Origin: Lasiosphaeria ovina
Lineage: Eukaryota; Ascomycota; Sordariomycetes; Sordariales; Lasiosphaeriaceae
Direction of reading: 5' to 3'
Assembly: GCA_033439765.1 (NCBI GenBank)
Contig: JAULSN010000008.1
Span: 2,790,001 to 2,854,000, forward strand
DNA: 64,000 nucleotides
Position numbers and translations under genes: made by a program. The notes beneath the pieces were generated by a model. It was not told the DNA's origin and searched no databases. It saw only the letters and a list, made by a program, of their open reading frames with translations. This document shows positions 9,763-20,646 of the stretch, piece by piece. Numbering within the stretch: position 1 is the first letter of the stretch; every line of letters begins with the position of its first letter.

Positions 9763-12700
9763 ATGGCCGAGATAACTACCCAATATCCCTACACGGCTTT
9801 GCCACAAGACGGCTGGATTCGTTTGCTCCGACTGTTCCCAAGTCGAGATGCGCGTGCCGCCATACGCTCTGAGCTCTCTGACTACCACCTCCTAGACGAG
9901 GAGAAGGGATCCCATCCGTGCGAAGCCTTGTCGTACGTCTGGGGCTCTCAATAGCATCCAAAAACCGTCTTGGTCGGCGACAAGCCCATGTCCATCAAGC
10001 GCAACCTGTACGCGGCGCTCAAGCGTCTTCGATACGGCGCCCTCGACCGGATCCTGTGGGTCGACGCCATCTGCATCAATCAGGGGGACGACGAAGAGAA
10101 GAACCTGCAGGTTCGGTCCATGGCCAGGATTTACGCCTATGCTACCCGCGTTGTCGTGTGGCTTGAGGAGGCAACCGAGAACCATCCTTTACTAGGAGAC
10201 GACGCAGTTACGACTGATAGCGACGCGGCCCTCGAAGCCCTGCGCCTGGATGCGAGCGGTCAGGGCGCTAGCAGGTCTCCCTTTGGCAGTAGCCGTAACG
10301 ATCACCTCGCCATCATGCATATGCTAGAGAGATCCTGGTTTCAGCATGTCTGGGTAAGAAAATGGGCTCCCTTTTCTCTTCGACCTACCTACCTACGCTA
10401 AAACCAAGGAACGCTCGTCAGGTTCTCCAAGAGGTTGCTGCAGCCCGACACATCATCGTCGCATCTCGGTCGAGCGAGATGGACGGATACGCATTCAGCG
10501 TGGGGCTAGAGAAAACACTGCTAGTTAGGACACCGCCAGCGGAAGACGCGCCAAGCGATGAACCACCACCCGACCAGGCAAACCCGCTCGGTTAGGAATC
10601 ACGTCATATTACGAGTGCCGCAGGCTCTCTCACCTACCTCATGAAGGGCGCCGTTCACCGCGCCAAGCGTCCAGCCAAGACTATGCTACAGAAGAGGTTC
10701 TATCTCGACATCCCCCCCCTGGCTGCACTCTTGGATCTCTATCACGCCCGCAAGGCAACCGACCAGCGAGATAGAGTGTTTGCCTTGATAGGCTTGGGTT
10801 CCGACCATGTAGCGGCTAGTCTGCTGTCCGACTACACAATCACTTAGGAAGACTTATTTCACCGTCTCGCCAACTCGCTCGTTAGCACGGGGGCGGCGGC
10901 TTCGGTTGGAATCCAGGCCAAGGGGCCGATCGCCATCATCCGAGCCAAAGGCTGGGCCGCCGGTGTGGTGGTCAACGCGGAGCGCGGCGAGACATGGGAT
11001 ACCGTCCATGTGGAGATTGAGTCGCCGTCGACGCCGAATGAGGTATTTCACTGGTCGTCCCGCGAGGGCCTTCGGAAGTGGTCCAAGGCGTGGCGGGAGG
11101 ATAAACGACTGGTCGTGGTAAAACCTCGTCGTGCGTAGCAGACACCTCACTAGTTTGGAAAAAGGCCACGTCATAGCGACACGATCCGCGCTGCGCCAGG
11201 GTCCATCCGGGACGGTGACATCGCCTGTTTGCTCCAGGGAAGCTCAGCCTTGACCATTCTCAGGTCCTGCAGCGATTACTGCATCGTCATCCTGATCGGC
11301 GCGCACTTTGTTGATGATGACGATGACGACGGCACACAGGTACGATTATCCCAGACAGCGCGAGATAAACCTCCTCGCGACTTTCTGCTCGTTCGGGACT
11401 GGGAAATGCGGTCTCGGTGGGAACCAGAGCCGCCCGAATTTTACCAAGCTTTTGCTCGTCAGCGACTGCTGGAAGAACACGCCGAGGGTCTAGTGCCGAG
11501 ATGTCCTAGTCCGGTAGCTCGCTTGATGGACATGTCATTGATTTGGGCAGATGTCGGCCTTCAAGAGGACGCGTACGAGCAATTCCGGAAAGCGGTAGAC
11601 GACTTAGCCTCAGGACTGCCCCCTGAGAACACCGACCTCCTGCTCGCGCTAGATTCCGCGGATAAGTTGCATTGCGTCTTGAGTGGAAAGAGGAGGCACA
11701 ATACTCAGGCACAATACCCGGATCATTGCCGCTATTCTAGGCAAAAGAAAGGACTTTCGCTGGATTGGAGAAGGGGCTATGGTCAGGGCTGCTAACTCGG
11801 ATGTGAGAGTCTTGAAGCTGCTCCTGCGTTGCCGTAGTTCCGAGGCTGAGATCACCGAAGCGGTGCTCAGGGCCGCAGCCGGAAATACGGATACCGATGC
11901 CGTCCAGATGATAGGCTTGCTGCTGCATTACGCCAGCGACGCAAAGTCGAAGGTCACCGACGAAGTAGTCTTGGCGGCAGCTATGAACGAGAGGCACGGC
12001 CCTGCGGTGATGGCATTCTTGATCAACCACCCCGACCTCAGCATCAACAAACAGTAACCACCAATCACTGCTATGGATTTGGAGACGTGAGGAATTCGCT
12101 GCTGAATTGGCACAACATCCACCACGCAAGGATTCCCGAGCCGGTGTTCGTGGCGGCCGCACAGACTTACGGGCGAGACCTGTCCGAGTTCTTCGAAAGA
12201 AATAGCAGCCGCCTCGAGGTTACCGAGCAGGTTGTGGAAGCCGCCATCTCAAGGTGCAGCGGGAAGGACAGGGGTGAAGCGGTGGAATGTGGCGGTCCAG
12301 GAATCACCATTACCGAGAATCTCCTCGTGGCGGCGGCTATGGCAGGCGTAGAGCCGGTGATGAAGTTGCTCTTTGATCGGTGCGGTGACTCTCTGAGGAT
12401 CCCTAAGGCTATGTTGGTGACCGTGGCGAGCAGTTATCGCCGCAGGATAGAAGGGTTTACTTTTTCTCAATTACTGCCGCGGTCGGCTTGAGGTTACCGA
12501 GCAGGTCATCAGAGCTGCCACGTAGAACCATGAGACCTTCAGGGAAATTTTTAGCCGGCGTCCGCCAGAGTTCAAGGTGGACCAAGCGGTGGTGGAGAAT
12601 GCGGCATCGGATGGCGATGGAAGGGTGATTAAGCTGCTCTTGAGCCAACCCGGCGGCGGCGAGTTCAGCATCAACGAGGCGGTATTCAACGCTGCCGCTG

Positions 12701-13659
12701 GAAATACCCAGCAGGGCGACCAAGTTATGGAAGTACTGCTCAACCGATACGGCGCAGAGATCCAAATCACAGGGGCAGTAGTCGAGGCTCACGAAGCGAC
12801 GGGCAGAAAGAAGACGCTGGAGCTTCTCCTTGATCGGCGTGGCCACGAGGTCAAGATTAGCCGAGGAGCTATGAAGGCAGCTGCAAGCAACACCAACTTT
12901 GAGAGCAAGGCTCTCGTTGAATTCATCCTCGCTCAACGACCTCTCGAGGCGGAGATAGACGAGGAGGTGCTCATGGCAGTCGCTAAGAACGATAGCTATC
13001 AACATTCCGGTGCGACTCTACCTTTTCTTCTCGAAAAGTGCAGCCACCCCTCTGCGGGAATAAATGAAAGGTTGCTCGAGGCGGCGGCCAGGAGCAGTGG
13101 TTCTCATAACACGGACCGGGTGGCTTCACTCCTGGAACATTGCGATCCAGGGGTGGAGATAACGGGGCAAGTGTTGAAAAATGCGATGGGACTCAAGTAC
13201 AGGGCCGAACAAATGTTGTCGCTACTAGTCCAAAAGGAGGGAATAGTGGTATGAGTAACGGTAGACGCGCTTTCGATGACAGCCGCGCAAGAGCAAATGG
13301 TTTGCGCGTTGGTGTCCTTGCTTCTCTGTAGATGTCAGCCCGAGGTCATCACTCAAAAGGTGATCAAGGCCGCAATAGGAAACCGCATGTCTGGAAACGC
13401 GATCCTCGCTCTGCTTCTCGACGGGGGGGCGGGCGTGGCAAGTATCACCACGGACGTCTTGACAGTGGCGGCTGGGAATGAGAAGTACAGCGCTGGCATG
13501 GTTGCGATGTTTCTGGACAAGTACGGAAATGATTTGGAGATATGTAATGAGGTGTTACAGGCAGCACGGGAGAATGCAAAACAAGGAGATAGGATCCTAG
13601 GGATGATATATGCAGCTCGTGCTGGATGCTTGGGCACTTATCTCGGAGAGGGGCTTTAG
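9763..13659 (+). pseudogene. HET-domain protein with C-terminal repeats, broken
   Basis: Starts at ATG 9763 with a heterokaryon-incompatibility (HET) domain: CEALSYVWGSQ, RILWVDAICINQ, SMARIYAYATRVVVWL, then an intron 10354-10421 (GTAAGA...CAG) that joins to VLQEVAAARHI, and DLYHARKATDQRDRVFALIG. From about 11,780 a series of 30-35-residue repeats follows, built on I-T-x-x-V-x-x-A-A-x-N then V-M-x-L-L-L-x-R, about a dozen units. HET proteins of this layout trigger self/non-self cell death in fungi. The frame is broken by TAG at 9952-9954 and 10845-10847, TAA at 12055-12057, TGA at 13252-13254 and frame changes near 10,600, 11,690 and 12,470. Several stops sit where Gln, Trp or Arg is expected, which fits C-to-T mutation. 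Not expected to give a full protein. Confidence 0.85.
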
Positions 13660-14181
13660 TTAGGGTGTCCTGGTCAATAAGTTAGCAGAAGTTTTCTCAG
13701 AAGTACATCCTGCGGTAGGTGTTCGTCAGCTTGTGTGACGATATAGCCTTTAGACGTCGAATGATACTTACCCTATAATGTAAACGACGACAGAATTCTA
13801 CACAGCAAGTGGACTCAATGTACTCGCCAGCACGTGTAATTAGAAGAAGACATAATAGTAAGTAAGTCTGCCCAGCCGTATTACACTCTTGTCGCTAGCT
13901 TGTCGTATACTACCCAATCGTTCCACGATTGGTATCCTAAGTGGTTTTTCTGCCAAACTGGGGCATGATTGTGGTGATGTCAGGAGGTGGCGAGGTCAGG
14001 CCATACAATAGGCTACATTGACTCGTAACCTAGATAGACCCCCACCGCCCTGCCCTGCGTGCCCACCTGGGATCCAGTCTTCAGGCCATTAAAGGTCTAC
14101 ATAACCCCGGCCGTCTTCAGGATAGAACAAGACAGACATCTTCCATTTTCTTCATCCCCCTACAGGTTCCTTTGTCGCTGC
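13660..14181. other. Convergent intergenic region
   Basis: Between the 3' ends of the HET pseudogene and copy 4. No gene or repeat recognised. Confidence 0.6.
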
Positions 14182-15525
14182 CTATGTACCTGCTATCTCA
14201 AAATCATATTCCAAGGAGCGGGTAAGGAGACTGTGTGGTGCCACTGTTATAATCCTCAGCTTGCCTGTGCCTTGGGTGTGGGGTTCGATTCTCAAATTTT
14301 GTCCTACAATCGCCCATCTGATATGGCGACTGACATCGCTAGTAATGCCGGTAACATTGCCATTCGTGTCTAGTTCGACCACAGTAAACGAGATTCCTCT
14401 CCAGATATGTAATATCGCGCTCTCCTGTGGCACCCCTGTAATGCATTTCAAAAGCCTAGCCCGGGCGCCGCCTACCATGGGTAGATCAAGTTCCACTTTG
14501 GGCAGAATATACGTTAACACGAACGCGGCGTCGATGTCTTTTACACATTTCCGAATCTCGTCGTCAATGATACTGGCAAAGGCGAGCATCTCTAATTAAG
14601 GCGGGAGACAATGTCAGCGGGAACAGAACGGAACGTGAGAAGATGCGTGCATGGCCCGCGAAGTCATCAAGCTATTAATTAATAGCTGCAAGAAGAACCT
14701 CCCACCTTTAAATGCCACGTTACTGGCTAAAAGTCCGAGGAGATTGTGTCAACGAAAGCGACAAGACAAACCAGGAGCATGGCTTGCGATCTTACCAGGG
14801 GGTCTCAACAGACGAATCTCAATAACGACGGCATTGTGGCACCAGACGATGACCCTTTCATCCTTCATGAGAGCAAACTGGCCCAGATTTTCCGCCGGCT
14901 TTTGCCACCCGGAAGGATGCGCGATCTTGAGCACACGGTAGTAGAAGCACGCTTTGGCCCATTCCCTTGTGGTGAAGTGGTAGATTTCGACGCTGACGCT
15001 GTCCTTTTTGGGCGTCTTGAACCGCACCTCGCGGAGCGCGCCCACGGCGGAGCGGTGGATGAGCACCTTCCCCTCCAGCGCATCGACGGGCGAGTGTTCG
15101 GTTTCGACGGCAGTTTCGCCGCGGCCCTTCTTGAAGGACTTCCTTGCGAACGCGAGAATCTCCACCACTTCCAATGCTGCTGTGCTCATTCCGCGAGAGT
15201 CGGGTCTTGCGGTCCGGGAGAGTGTTTCAATCTTACTCTTCAAATGCCCCAAATACACTGCGATCGGAACTCCCGCCTGGTCATGTTGGTTCTCAGTCTT
15301 GATAAGGTGAGTCTCATTTGTATCATAGGGGATAGAAGCTAACGTCGGTGTCTGGTCCTCGTGGTCCTCGGACTTGATAAGGGGGGTCTGAGCTGGGATA
15401 TGGGAGATAGAGCCCAATGCCGTTGATTGGTCCTCAGTTTTGATACCGGATAGTTGGGGTCTGATCCATGTAGTCGGAGTTTTGGCCTCAGCGTTGGTAC
15501 GGGGAGCAGGGAGCTCTTTCGGCAT
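14182..15525 (-). CDS. WCHN-motif family protein, copy 4
   Basis: ATG at 15525, exon 1 to 14796, intron 14795-14592 (GTAAGA donor, ATTAG acceptor, phase 1), exon 2 to 14182; 379 residues. The first about 90 residues are an extra, probably disordered tail holding about two and a half repeats of some 25 residues, each with a perfect psi-K-x-E motif (IKTE, IKSE, IKTE at Lys29, Lys51 and Lys76), the consensus for SUMO attachment. The family core follows: SVEIYHFTTREWAKACF, NLGQFALMKDERVIVWCHNA (WCHN 228-231), then after the intron EMLAFASIIDDEIRK and the C-terminal GTGKLRIITVAPHSLL and YDFEI. No signal peptide or membrane segment. Function unknown. The dispersed repeat at 15770-16140 lies about 250 nt upstream. 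Confidence 0.7.
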
Positions 15526-15769
15526 AACTGGCAACAGAATTAAGGTGGACTGGACTGGATGATCAGCTCCTTGAATCGAAACGTCGCGGATAATAATTTT
15601 GAATGGAAATTATTGGACAGGGGATGAATACATAGGTAATTTGGCACTGAGGCTACGAAAGCGAAATCTTTTCTGGAAAATGGCCGTATTGCCTTATTTT
15701 ATGGCTTCGAAACAATTAATAGTGCAGCCTCCAGACGGATGGAATAAGCCGGGTCTTTTCCTTCCCCAT

Positions 15770-16140
15770 GGCCACTCCTCTTTGGCCGCGGCCGGGCCCG
15801 GGGTACATAGCCAAGGTGCACAAGGTGAGAGGTTGGCTTAAATCCACACCTAGGCGGCGCAGCCGGTTTCGGGTTCGGTTTTCTAGCTAGATTCCAGGCG
15901 TCAGTTGGTGGGCTCGGATGTCACGGAGGATGGGGCCGTCCGGGCCTCTCGTGGCTGTTGGTCCTCGCCGCCGTCAGGAAATGGAGAAGGAGCTAGCGGA
16001 AGGAACGGCCGTCACCCACAGCTTCAGGCAGCCAGGTTCTGACCCAACCCTCCCCCCACCCCCACCCCACAAAACCCACGCGCACCGTTTCACATCATGC
16101 TCGGCCAGAAAGAGGCTTCAAAAAGTCCCAACTAGGACTC
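15770..16140 (-). repeat. Dispersed ~0.35 kb repeat, inverted copy
   Basis: Reverse complement matches 8660-8980 along its length with small gaps. Shared blocks include CATTTCCTGACGGCGGC (complement of 15966-15982), ATCCGAGCCCACCAACTG and the CCCGGCCGCGGCCA block near 15785-15800. A weaker relative with CGCATATCCTGACGGGGGC lies at about 18,020-18,040 upstream of copy 5. It lies upstream of copy 4 and may include part of its promoter. Confidence 0.7.
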
Positions 16141-16549
16141 GGGCTGTCTAATGCAAACCGCTCCTAATGCCAAGGAAGATGTCCCCAATCAACTCGGCCA
16201 ATTAAAAGAGCAGACCAGTGAGAAAGGTGGAGAACGCCATTAGTGGAGCTCACTTGTTTCAGATCCAAGCGAACGTCGTCGCTCATTCAAATTGTTTGCG
16301 AGGTCCCCCATTTTCGTTCCTCTCCCCACGATCACGATCGCGAGAATTCGTGCTTTTAATCCCCGAGCCTGCTAGTTCAAGATCTAAACAATTGAATATG
16401 TGCTGTACTTATAATTGCTTTATTATCCTCAAAAACGATCAGACTCGCCGCACGCTGCGATGCACATGCAGTCTCCGCTCGCTCTTGCTCAGCGGTTTGC
16501 CAAAGTATGAACGTTCCGAAAGCCAGTGACTCCGTTGCTTTCTCCAACC
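16141..16549. other. Intergenic between repeat and copy 5 3' end
   Basis: No gene seen. Contains a palindromic ATCACGATCGCG stretch near 16330-16345. Confidence 0.5.
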
Positions 16550-17674
16550 TCATTCAACCTTGAAATAAAATTCGACGCAGCCGATGAGAAGGTTCTTCTT
16601 ATGTGCCCAGTACAATTTGAACATTCCCTCCCCCCTTTTCTTAGCAATGGGTTGTATTCGCTTACTCCCGGGTGTTGGTGGCTGGAGTTCCATGAAATCC
16701 CCGGCGTTGGCCACGGGCTCGATAAGCACATGCCAAAACGTCTGATCGTTCTGTGGAGCTATTGAGTGGTAGTTTTTATCTGCTTTGACGTCCACAACCC
16801 ACGGATTGGCTTTGGATGTCAACAAATCGTGCTTGGTCGGAGGCCAGCCCACAACTAGCATCAGCTTCTCGCTTGGCTCGTAAGCGTACAGCAATTTTCT
16901 GCGCACTTGCCCTCCAGGGTTGCTCAAGTATTTGTCCAAGGCCATGCCGAGTTTATAACCCTCGTCGGCCAGTGTCCATGCCCACGCCGCCTGGTTCTTC
17001 GCCTGCTCTTCTTCGAGCTTTTTTATGTTATCGGGCCCCTTGAACTCCTTGTAACGTTGGGAATCGTTGTCGACGGGGAGCTCCCAGTGGATCTTGACCC
17101 ACAGGTCGCCGTGGCACCACATTAAAAGTGGCCTTGGTCCGCCAATCGCCCCATCCCTCGCAAGGGCAAGGTTGCCAAAGCCAACGGTATCCCGATTTTG
17201 ATTTTGAAACATTCTTGGCTTGTTGGTCCACTTGTCGAGATGATCTTTATCACAGCTCAGAGCATGCTTGAAGCCCGCCTCGGCATCAGAGGGTGTTTTG
17301 AATCGGGTGATGGAGATACGAGTGGAATGGAGTCCCCCTAGGATCTCATAGTCAACCTCGACGGATTTCAGTGAAATCTCGCAATCCAGTTGAGTCTGTA
17401 GGTCAAACTTCGCGTTCAATACATGAATCGTTTTCGGGAAAAACTTTAGGACGGACTTCGTGATGATATTATCTGCTAGACCATGGATCTTTTCCATACC
17501 CAAGTCCTCAATAAACGCGTTGTCATCCGTCGCTCTGTGTGATGTTCTGGCAAGCTCCATCAAGGATTCTAGAGTAGGCATCTGCCGTAGGATCACAAGC
17601 TGTTGCGAGCCATTGGTTAGATTGCTGCCCTGCCTGACGGGATTGGTATGTAATGGTGGGGCAGATGTCGACAT
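16550..17674 (-). CDS. WCHN-motif family protein, copy 5 (single exon)
   Basis: One uninterrupted frame from ATG 17674 to TGA at 16552-16550, 374 residues, so it shows the whole family architecture without any splice assumption. Residues about 30-115 are helical with L-A-D and I-I-T-K segments. RISITRFKTPSDAEAGFKHAL (119-139, given in part) is the strand-helix unit. DKWTNKPRM matches GKWDNKPM in copy 6. GFGNLALARDG leads to PLLMWCHGDLWVKI (W-C-H-G at 186-189; the Asn is Gly here). A charged linker (KKLEEEQAKNQ) replaces the intron. GMALDKYLSNPG opens the second domain, which ends GEGMFKLYWAHKKNLLIG and FYFKVE. No signal peptide. The intron loss may mean retroposition or simply that this copy keeps the ancestral continuous form. 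Function unknown. Confidence 0.8.
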   Translation of the reverse strand: MSTSAPPLHTNPVRQGSNLTNGSQQLVILRQMPTLESLMELARTSHRATDDNAFIEDLGMEKIHGLADNIITKSVLKFFPKTIHVLNAKFDLQTQLDCEISLKSVEVDYEILGGLHSTRISITRFKTPSDAEAGFKHALSCDKDHLDKWTNKPRMFQNQNRDTVGFGNLALARDGAIGGPRPLLMWCHGDLWVKIHWELPVDNDSQRYKEFKGPDNIKKLEEEQAKNQAAWAWTLADEGYKLGMALDKYLSNPGGQVRRKLLYAYEPSEKLMLVVGWPPTKHDLLTSKANPWVVDVKADKNYHSIAPQNDQTFWHVLIEPVANAGDFMELQPPTPGSKRIQPIAKKRGEGMFKLYWAHKKNLLIGCVEFYFKVE

Positions 17675-18400
17675 GGTTTCGAGTCGGGACAGCTTATGAT
17701 AATTGGCAATCGAGAGGTGCCGATAAATACGAGTGGTATAAACTGAATTGATCGACTAGCTACCAGGACTAGCGGCGGCGCGATGGAATCTTATACCTGT
17801 CAGTCTCATACCTGCGTGCAGTTTCCAGTCCGCTTGGCACACGAACTGCTTTGATAATGTATCGAGCGGAACGTGTTGGAAACTCAATTGGGGCAGGGCC
17901 AGAAACACAGTCCCCGGCCAACAGGTAGTGAGCCCCAGCATCTGGGGTTCAGTTAAGGTGATTACTCGCCGAGTCCGATATCCGAGGTGGCCATGTCGGA
18001 CCTGTCTCGGACCTCAGCCCCGCCCCCGTCAGGATATGCGAGGAGGATCAATTCAGGACCCACGGCCCTGGAAAATCTCCATTTAGGCCTAGCTTATTTC
18101 TGACCCAGGCTTTGTTGGTTTCAGTTGAATGTGCTCTGTTGCGTTTCTTCTCCGGGCTTGGCCGAGTGTTTTGCAACCTCCTACGAAGCCAGGTGTTGCA
18201 ACCCTGGCCCACGCTCAACGGTTTGCCATCAATAAAGGAGGTGTGTTATTAGGCCTTCAAGCAGCCAGTTCCGACGGCCCCAAATTGTGTCGTTTCTTTT
18301 CCTTTTCTTTCTTCGTTTCCTAGCATGACCTCGGCCTTTCGGTGCGAAGGAGGAACGCGGCTTTTCTCTCCTTTAAACGGACATTGGTTTTCCAAATCAA
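17675..18400. other. Upstream region of copy 5
   Basis: No gene seen. Holds two CGGACC cores (17997-18002 and 18008-18013), 323-339 nt upstream of the copy 5 ATG, at about the same distance as the 12-mer upstream of copies 3 and 6. Also holds a faint relative of the dispersed repeat around 18,020-18,060. Confidence 0.4.
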
Positions 18401-18407
18401 TATCTGT

Positions 18408-18870
18408 GACACAGTAAACATACCCCTGTCAAGGCGCACTAGTTTGGCTCCCGAGCACCTGAGCCACATGCCCCTGCGCTCACAGCAACACTACCGCGCT
18501 CACCTTTACCCAGCACAGGGCATTCCCCTGTGCTCTCTCTTTTGTATAGAATTACTAGATTATTTCCTTCGTACTAACTTCAATCTACATCCTTTTCTCA
18601 ATGCAGTCCTCCGGCTCTGTGTTCTATGTCACAATATCCAAATATGGGACGGCGATATACCCTGTCATGGCGCAGTAGTGTGGCTCCCGAGCCTTTGAGC
18701 CGCATACCCCCTGTGATCACAACAGCCCTGCCTGCTCTGAGCTGCCCTGCATAGGGTACACTTTCGTAGTATTTCTTTGGTATAATTGACTAAACTCTTT
18801 CCTTTATAATCACCTTCCATCTACATCCTTTTCTTAACGCACTTCTCCGACTCTGTTTTCTGTGTCACGT
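18408..18870. repeat. Diverged direct duplication of ~230 bp
   Basis: Two consecutive units match in order. Unit 1 (about 18408-18644) and unit 2 (about 18645-18870) both contain a CCCTGTCA-GGCGCA phrase, TGGCTCCCGAGC, GAGCC-CAT-CCCC, a TCTACATCCTTTTCT phrase and CTCTG-TTCT-TGTCAC. Many differences are transitions, as expected from RIP on a tandem duplication. No coding frame; origin unknown. Confidence 0.7.
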
Positions 18871-19428
18871 CATATCATTCCTTGTATTGATGCAGTGAAA
18901 ACGCACTACAAGACAGGAGCCGCGAAACAACACGGGCTGAGCTCCAGGCGAGAGTTTGAAGGCACAGGCAGTTGTACCTAAGATAGGGACTGTTAGACCT
19001 TCGGGCAAAGCTCAAGGGCCATGCAATGGAAGTGTTACAGGGCTGGAGCCGAGCCACGACAAGTTATTATCACGTGGGGTTTTGGAGGGCATCGTTTCCC
19101 GGTCGTTATGTGGTCCGACATTTTGACTTGAAATTCTAATATCTAACCTTGGGCAACTAGAAGCCAAAACCTCCCAAACCTAGCACAACCCACACTTTAT
19201 TTCCACCCATAACCAACCGCATTACAAGGAACAAGGACAATTCATGATGCGGCGTCGACTCACTGCTTCAGATCACAAATTTGCCTTAACAGCCTATTTT
19301 GAGTGAGTAGCATTGTAGTATATAGAACCCGTACGGCTATCTAGCATGTCTGGTGATGTGGAAAATGACGAGAAGGAAAAGGAAATGCCACAGCTGATGG
19401 GCATCTAGAATCGCATAGCAGCCTAGTC
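18871..19428. other. Intergenic, AT-rich
   Basis: No gene or repeat recognised. Confidence 0.5.
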
Positions 19429-20646
19429 CTAGTCGGCTGCGACAAAGCCCGTTAAAACGGTGATTTCCACGGTGTACCGATCCAGGATAACAAGTGTTTT
19501 CTTATCGGCGACGTAAACCTCAAAGCTGCCCTTGCCTACGCTCTGGGCTTCAAGTGTGACGGACCCTCGTAATTGCGGATGCAGCGGTTTGGCCAGTACA
19601 AAATTGGCGGCGTTACGCAGAGGGTGAAATGCCACGCAATACTTGTCGTCTTTGGGGTCGTCTACTTTTACATAATAAATGTTGCTTTTATGGTTGTACA
19701 TCTCCAAAGCACAAATATGTCCCCCGGACCCTTGCTTAATAAAAGGCACAACCTTACTCTCGTGCTGCGTGAGCGTAACGATCCCAACCTGCGGCTTCGG
19801 CCGTTCGACATGATCGGGAATCGTACCCTCTTTCAAATACTTTTCGATCTTCGAGGCAAATTGGAGCAGGCCTTGAATGAGCGTTGAATTAGCCCGAGCT
19901 CTTATAGAGGTGACTCACCAGCGGAACCACACGCTTTCAATCGGGGTGCGCAAACAGAGCTGGGTTCTTACGTTTTAAATCGGCCTTACTGGCCTTATCG
20001 ACTTTTAGTGTAGAGCAAAAGAGGGTAAGGATTAGTTTCTTTTGCAATAAGACAGGGTACTGGGAAGGGGCTTACCCTCTTCTTCACCCTCTTTATTGTC
20101 ATATTTGAGCTCGAAAAGAAAGTTGTTGTGGCACCACATGACTATATGGTACGCTTTTACCAGCGCAAGATGCCCGAGAGCAAGATTTTCAGCGTTCGGG
20201 CCAGTCATTGGCTTGTTGTCCCACTTGCCCAGATCATGTTCGTCTTTCCTCAGGAGGTGCTCAAAGTATCCTTCGGCACCGTCATTGGTCTCGAAGCGGT
20301 GGATAAGAATATGAAAATTGAAACTGGCGGTTGTAACCTTGTACTTTGTCTCGACGCCCAGTAGCACCCTAGGTGGAGTGCTCTTCGATTTTACCTCGTG
20401 ATGAATTCTGCTTTCTCCATCCGTGACTTGTCCTCCCATTCCGAGGTCAGGGGTATTCTTCACGAGCTGTTGGATTTGTGCATGGCCCAGATCCGCGATG
20501 GTTCTGAGTTGGTCGAGTTTGACATTTTTAACCTTGGCGAGTTCCAGAGCCTCTTTCAAAATATCTTCCAGTGGAATTTCCACCATGGGTGGTAAGTCGT
20601 GAACATGAGCAGCCTCGGTCTTCGGAATATTGGGTTGAGTAGGCAT
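19429..20646 (-). CDS. WCHN-motif family protein, copy 6
   Basis: ATG at 20646; exon 1 to 20076, intron 20075-20002, a 30-nt micro-exon 20001-19972, intron 19971-19872, last exon 19871-19429; 347 residues. Both introns are phase 1 and the joined frame reads without a stop. The start 20646 was preferred over the open upstream frame to 20760, which has no ATG and a low-complexity Phe/Cys stretch. Core: SFNFHILIHRFETNDGAEGYF, GKWDNKPM, LALGHLALVKAYHIVMWCHN (WCHN 171-174), acidic linker, then LLQFASKIEKYLKEG and the C-terminal GKGSFEVYVADKKTLVI followed by YTVEITVL. No signal peptide. The micro-exon is inferred from splice sites and phase alone; without it the two main exons do not join in frame by these borders. 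Function unknown. Confidence 0.65.
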
